Assembly: GCF_000332475.2 (NCBI RefSeq)
Contig: NZ_AOGX02000015.1
Span: forward strand, 806,001-870,000
From: Leptospira yanagawae serovar Saopaulo str. Sao Paulo = ATCC 700523
GTDB taxonomy: Bacteria > Spirochaetota > Leptospiria > Leptospirales > Leptospiraceae
DNA: 64,000 nt
Direction: 5' to 3'
In this document: positions 63,719-64,000 of the stretch, one piece after another
Layout: each line of letters begins with the position of its first letter
Numbering within the stretch: position 1 is the stretch's first letter
The notes under the pieces: model-generated
Seen by the model: the letters and a program-made list of their open reading frames with translations, nothing else
Told to the model about the DNA's origin: nothing
Database searches by the model: none
Made by a program: the position numbers and the translations under genes

Positions 63719-64000
63719 ATGTATTCTTATTTTTCAAATATAACCATTCGATCCAGACTTATCCTTTTACCTCTTCCTGTTCTCCTATTTTTGTTGATAG
63801 CACTGGTTTTGTACATTCAATCACAGAATCAGGAAATTGATTTTTCGTTAAAAGAACAAAAGGGAATCGAAATTATCAAACCAGTTTATTTTGCCTACAA
63901 AGTAGCATTGCCAAAATTTAAAATTGGCAATGAGAATGTAGATGATCTGAAACCAATGATAGAAGAAGGAAATGTAACCATTCTCAAATCAGGAATCCTA
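63719..64000 (+). CDS. N-terminal part of a membrane sensor (chemoreceptor-like), truncated by the window end
   Basis: 94 codons are open to the end of the window. The ATG at 63719 is preceded by GAGG at slightly long spacing. The sequence begins MYSYFSNITIRSRLILLPLPVLLFLLIALVLY, one membrane helix with a basic flank, then a polar helical region (QSQNQEIDFSLKEQKGIEIIKPVYFAYK). This is the usual start of a methyl-accepting chemotaxis protein or sensor kinase with a periplasmic four-helix domain; the deciding cytoplasmic domain is out of view. Confidence 0.65.
   Translation, partial: MYSYFSNITIRSRLILLPLPVLLFLLIALVLYIQSQNQEIDFSLKEQKGIEIIKPVYFAYKVALPKFKIGNENVDDLKPMIEEGNVTILKSGIL

Overview
The window looks like chromosome from a spirochaete of the genus Leptospira, probably a free-living (saprophytic) species. 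This is inferred from AT-rich sequence, many lipoproteins with relaxed spirochaetal lipoboxes, a DUF1554 lipoprotein, TRL-like lipoproteins, interspersed GC-rich intergenic repeats and a dense set of sensory genes. No sequence search was run, so the species is not established.

Layout. 1-7.8 kb: the start of a Sec-type nitrous oxide reductase operon on the minus strand (FAS1 lipoprotein, c-type cytochrome, NosZ, membrane protein, NosL running off the edge). It is divergent from a bacteriohemerythrin, and the shared intergenic region carries two perfect FNR/Dnr-type boxes. A second minus-strand group follows: two small tandem heme-copper-oxidase-like membrane proteins, a cytochrome c'-like protein and a FadL-type porin. 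9.9-13.5 kb: a creB-creC-creD set in which creC is out of frame at a T9 tract, with a cre-tag-like repeat before creD. 13.7-24 kb: a MASE1/CHASE hybrid histidine kinase, small DUF proteins and secreted or lipoprotein genes. 24-30 kb: WG-repeat lipoprotein, three tandem TRL-like lipoproteins with an outer-membrane protein, and SelO. 31-36 kb: a three-gene minus-strand operon led by an unusual DUF805/FAD-oxidase/methyltransferase fusion. 36-38.6 kb: a decayed lipoprotein gene, a DUF1554 lipoprotein and about 900 bp of gene-poor sequence. 38.6-42 kb: a 1204-residue lipoprotein ending in a seven-repeat beta-propeller. 42.6-50 kb: mreB divergent from a Ppx/GppA phosphatase overlapping a SpoIIE-type phosphatase, then a Kelch lipoprotein. 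50-60.7 kb: housekeeping and transport genes (MFS, PepA, Bcp, CPA1 antiporter, APC permease, SppA, SurE, TPR). 60.8-62 kb: tRNA-Pro, tRNA-Arg, tRNA-His, then a repeat-rich gene-free kilobase. 62-64 kb: a frameshifted lipoprotein gene, a decayed small gene and the 5' end of a membrane sensor.

How it fits together. The first 7 kb reads as an accessory module for N2O, and perhaps NO, under low oxygen, switched by a Crp/Fnr regulator encoded elsewhere. Much of the rest is envelope biology: CreBCD, MreB, many surface lipoproteins and several sensor proteins. The most distinctive signals are the paired FNR boxes, the creC T9 frame break with cre-tag-like repeats downstream, the triple-domain redox/methyltransferase fusion, a family of 53-70 bp intergenic repeats, and the tRNA-linked repeat block. 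Several reading frames are broken by what looks like loss of a single base, so sequencing error and real decay both need to be considered.
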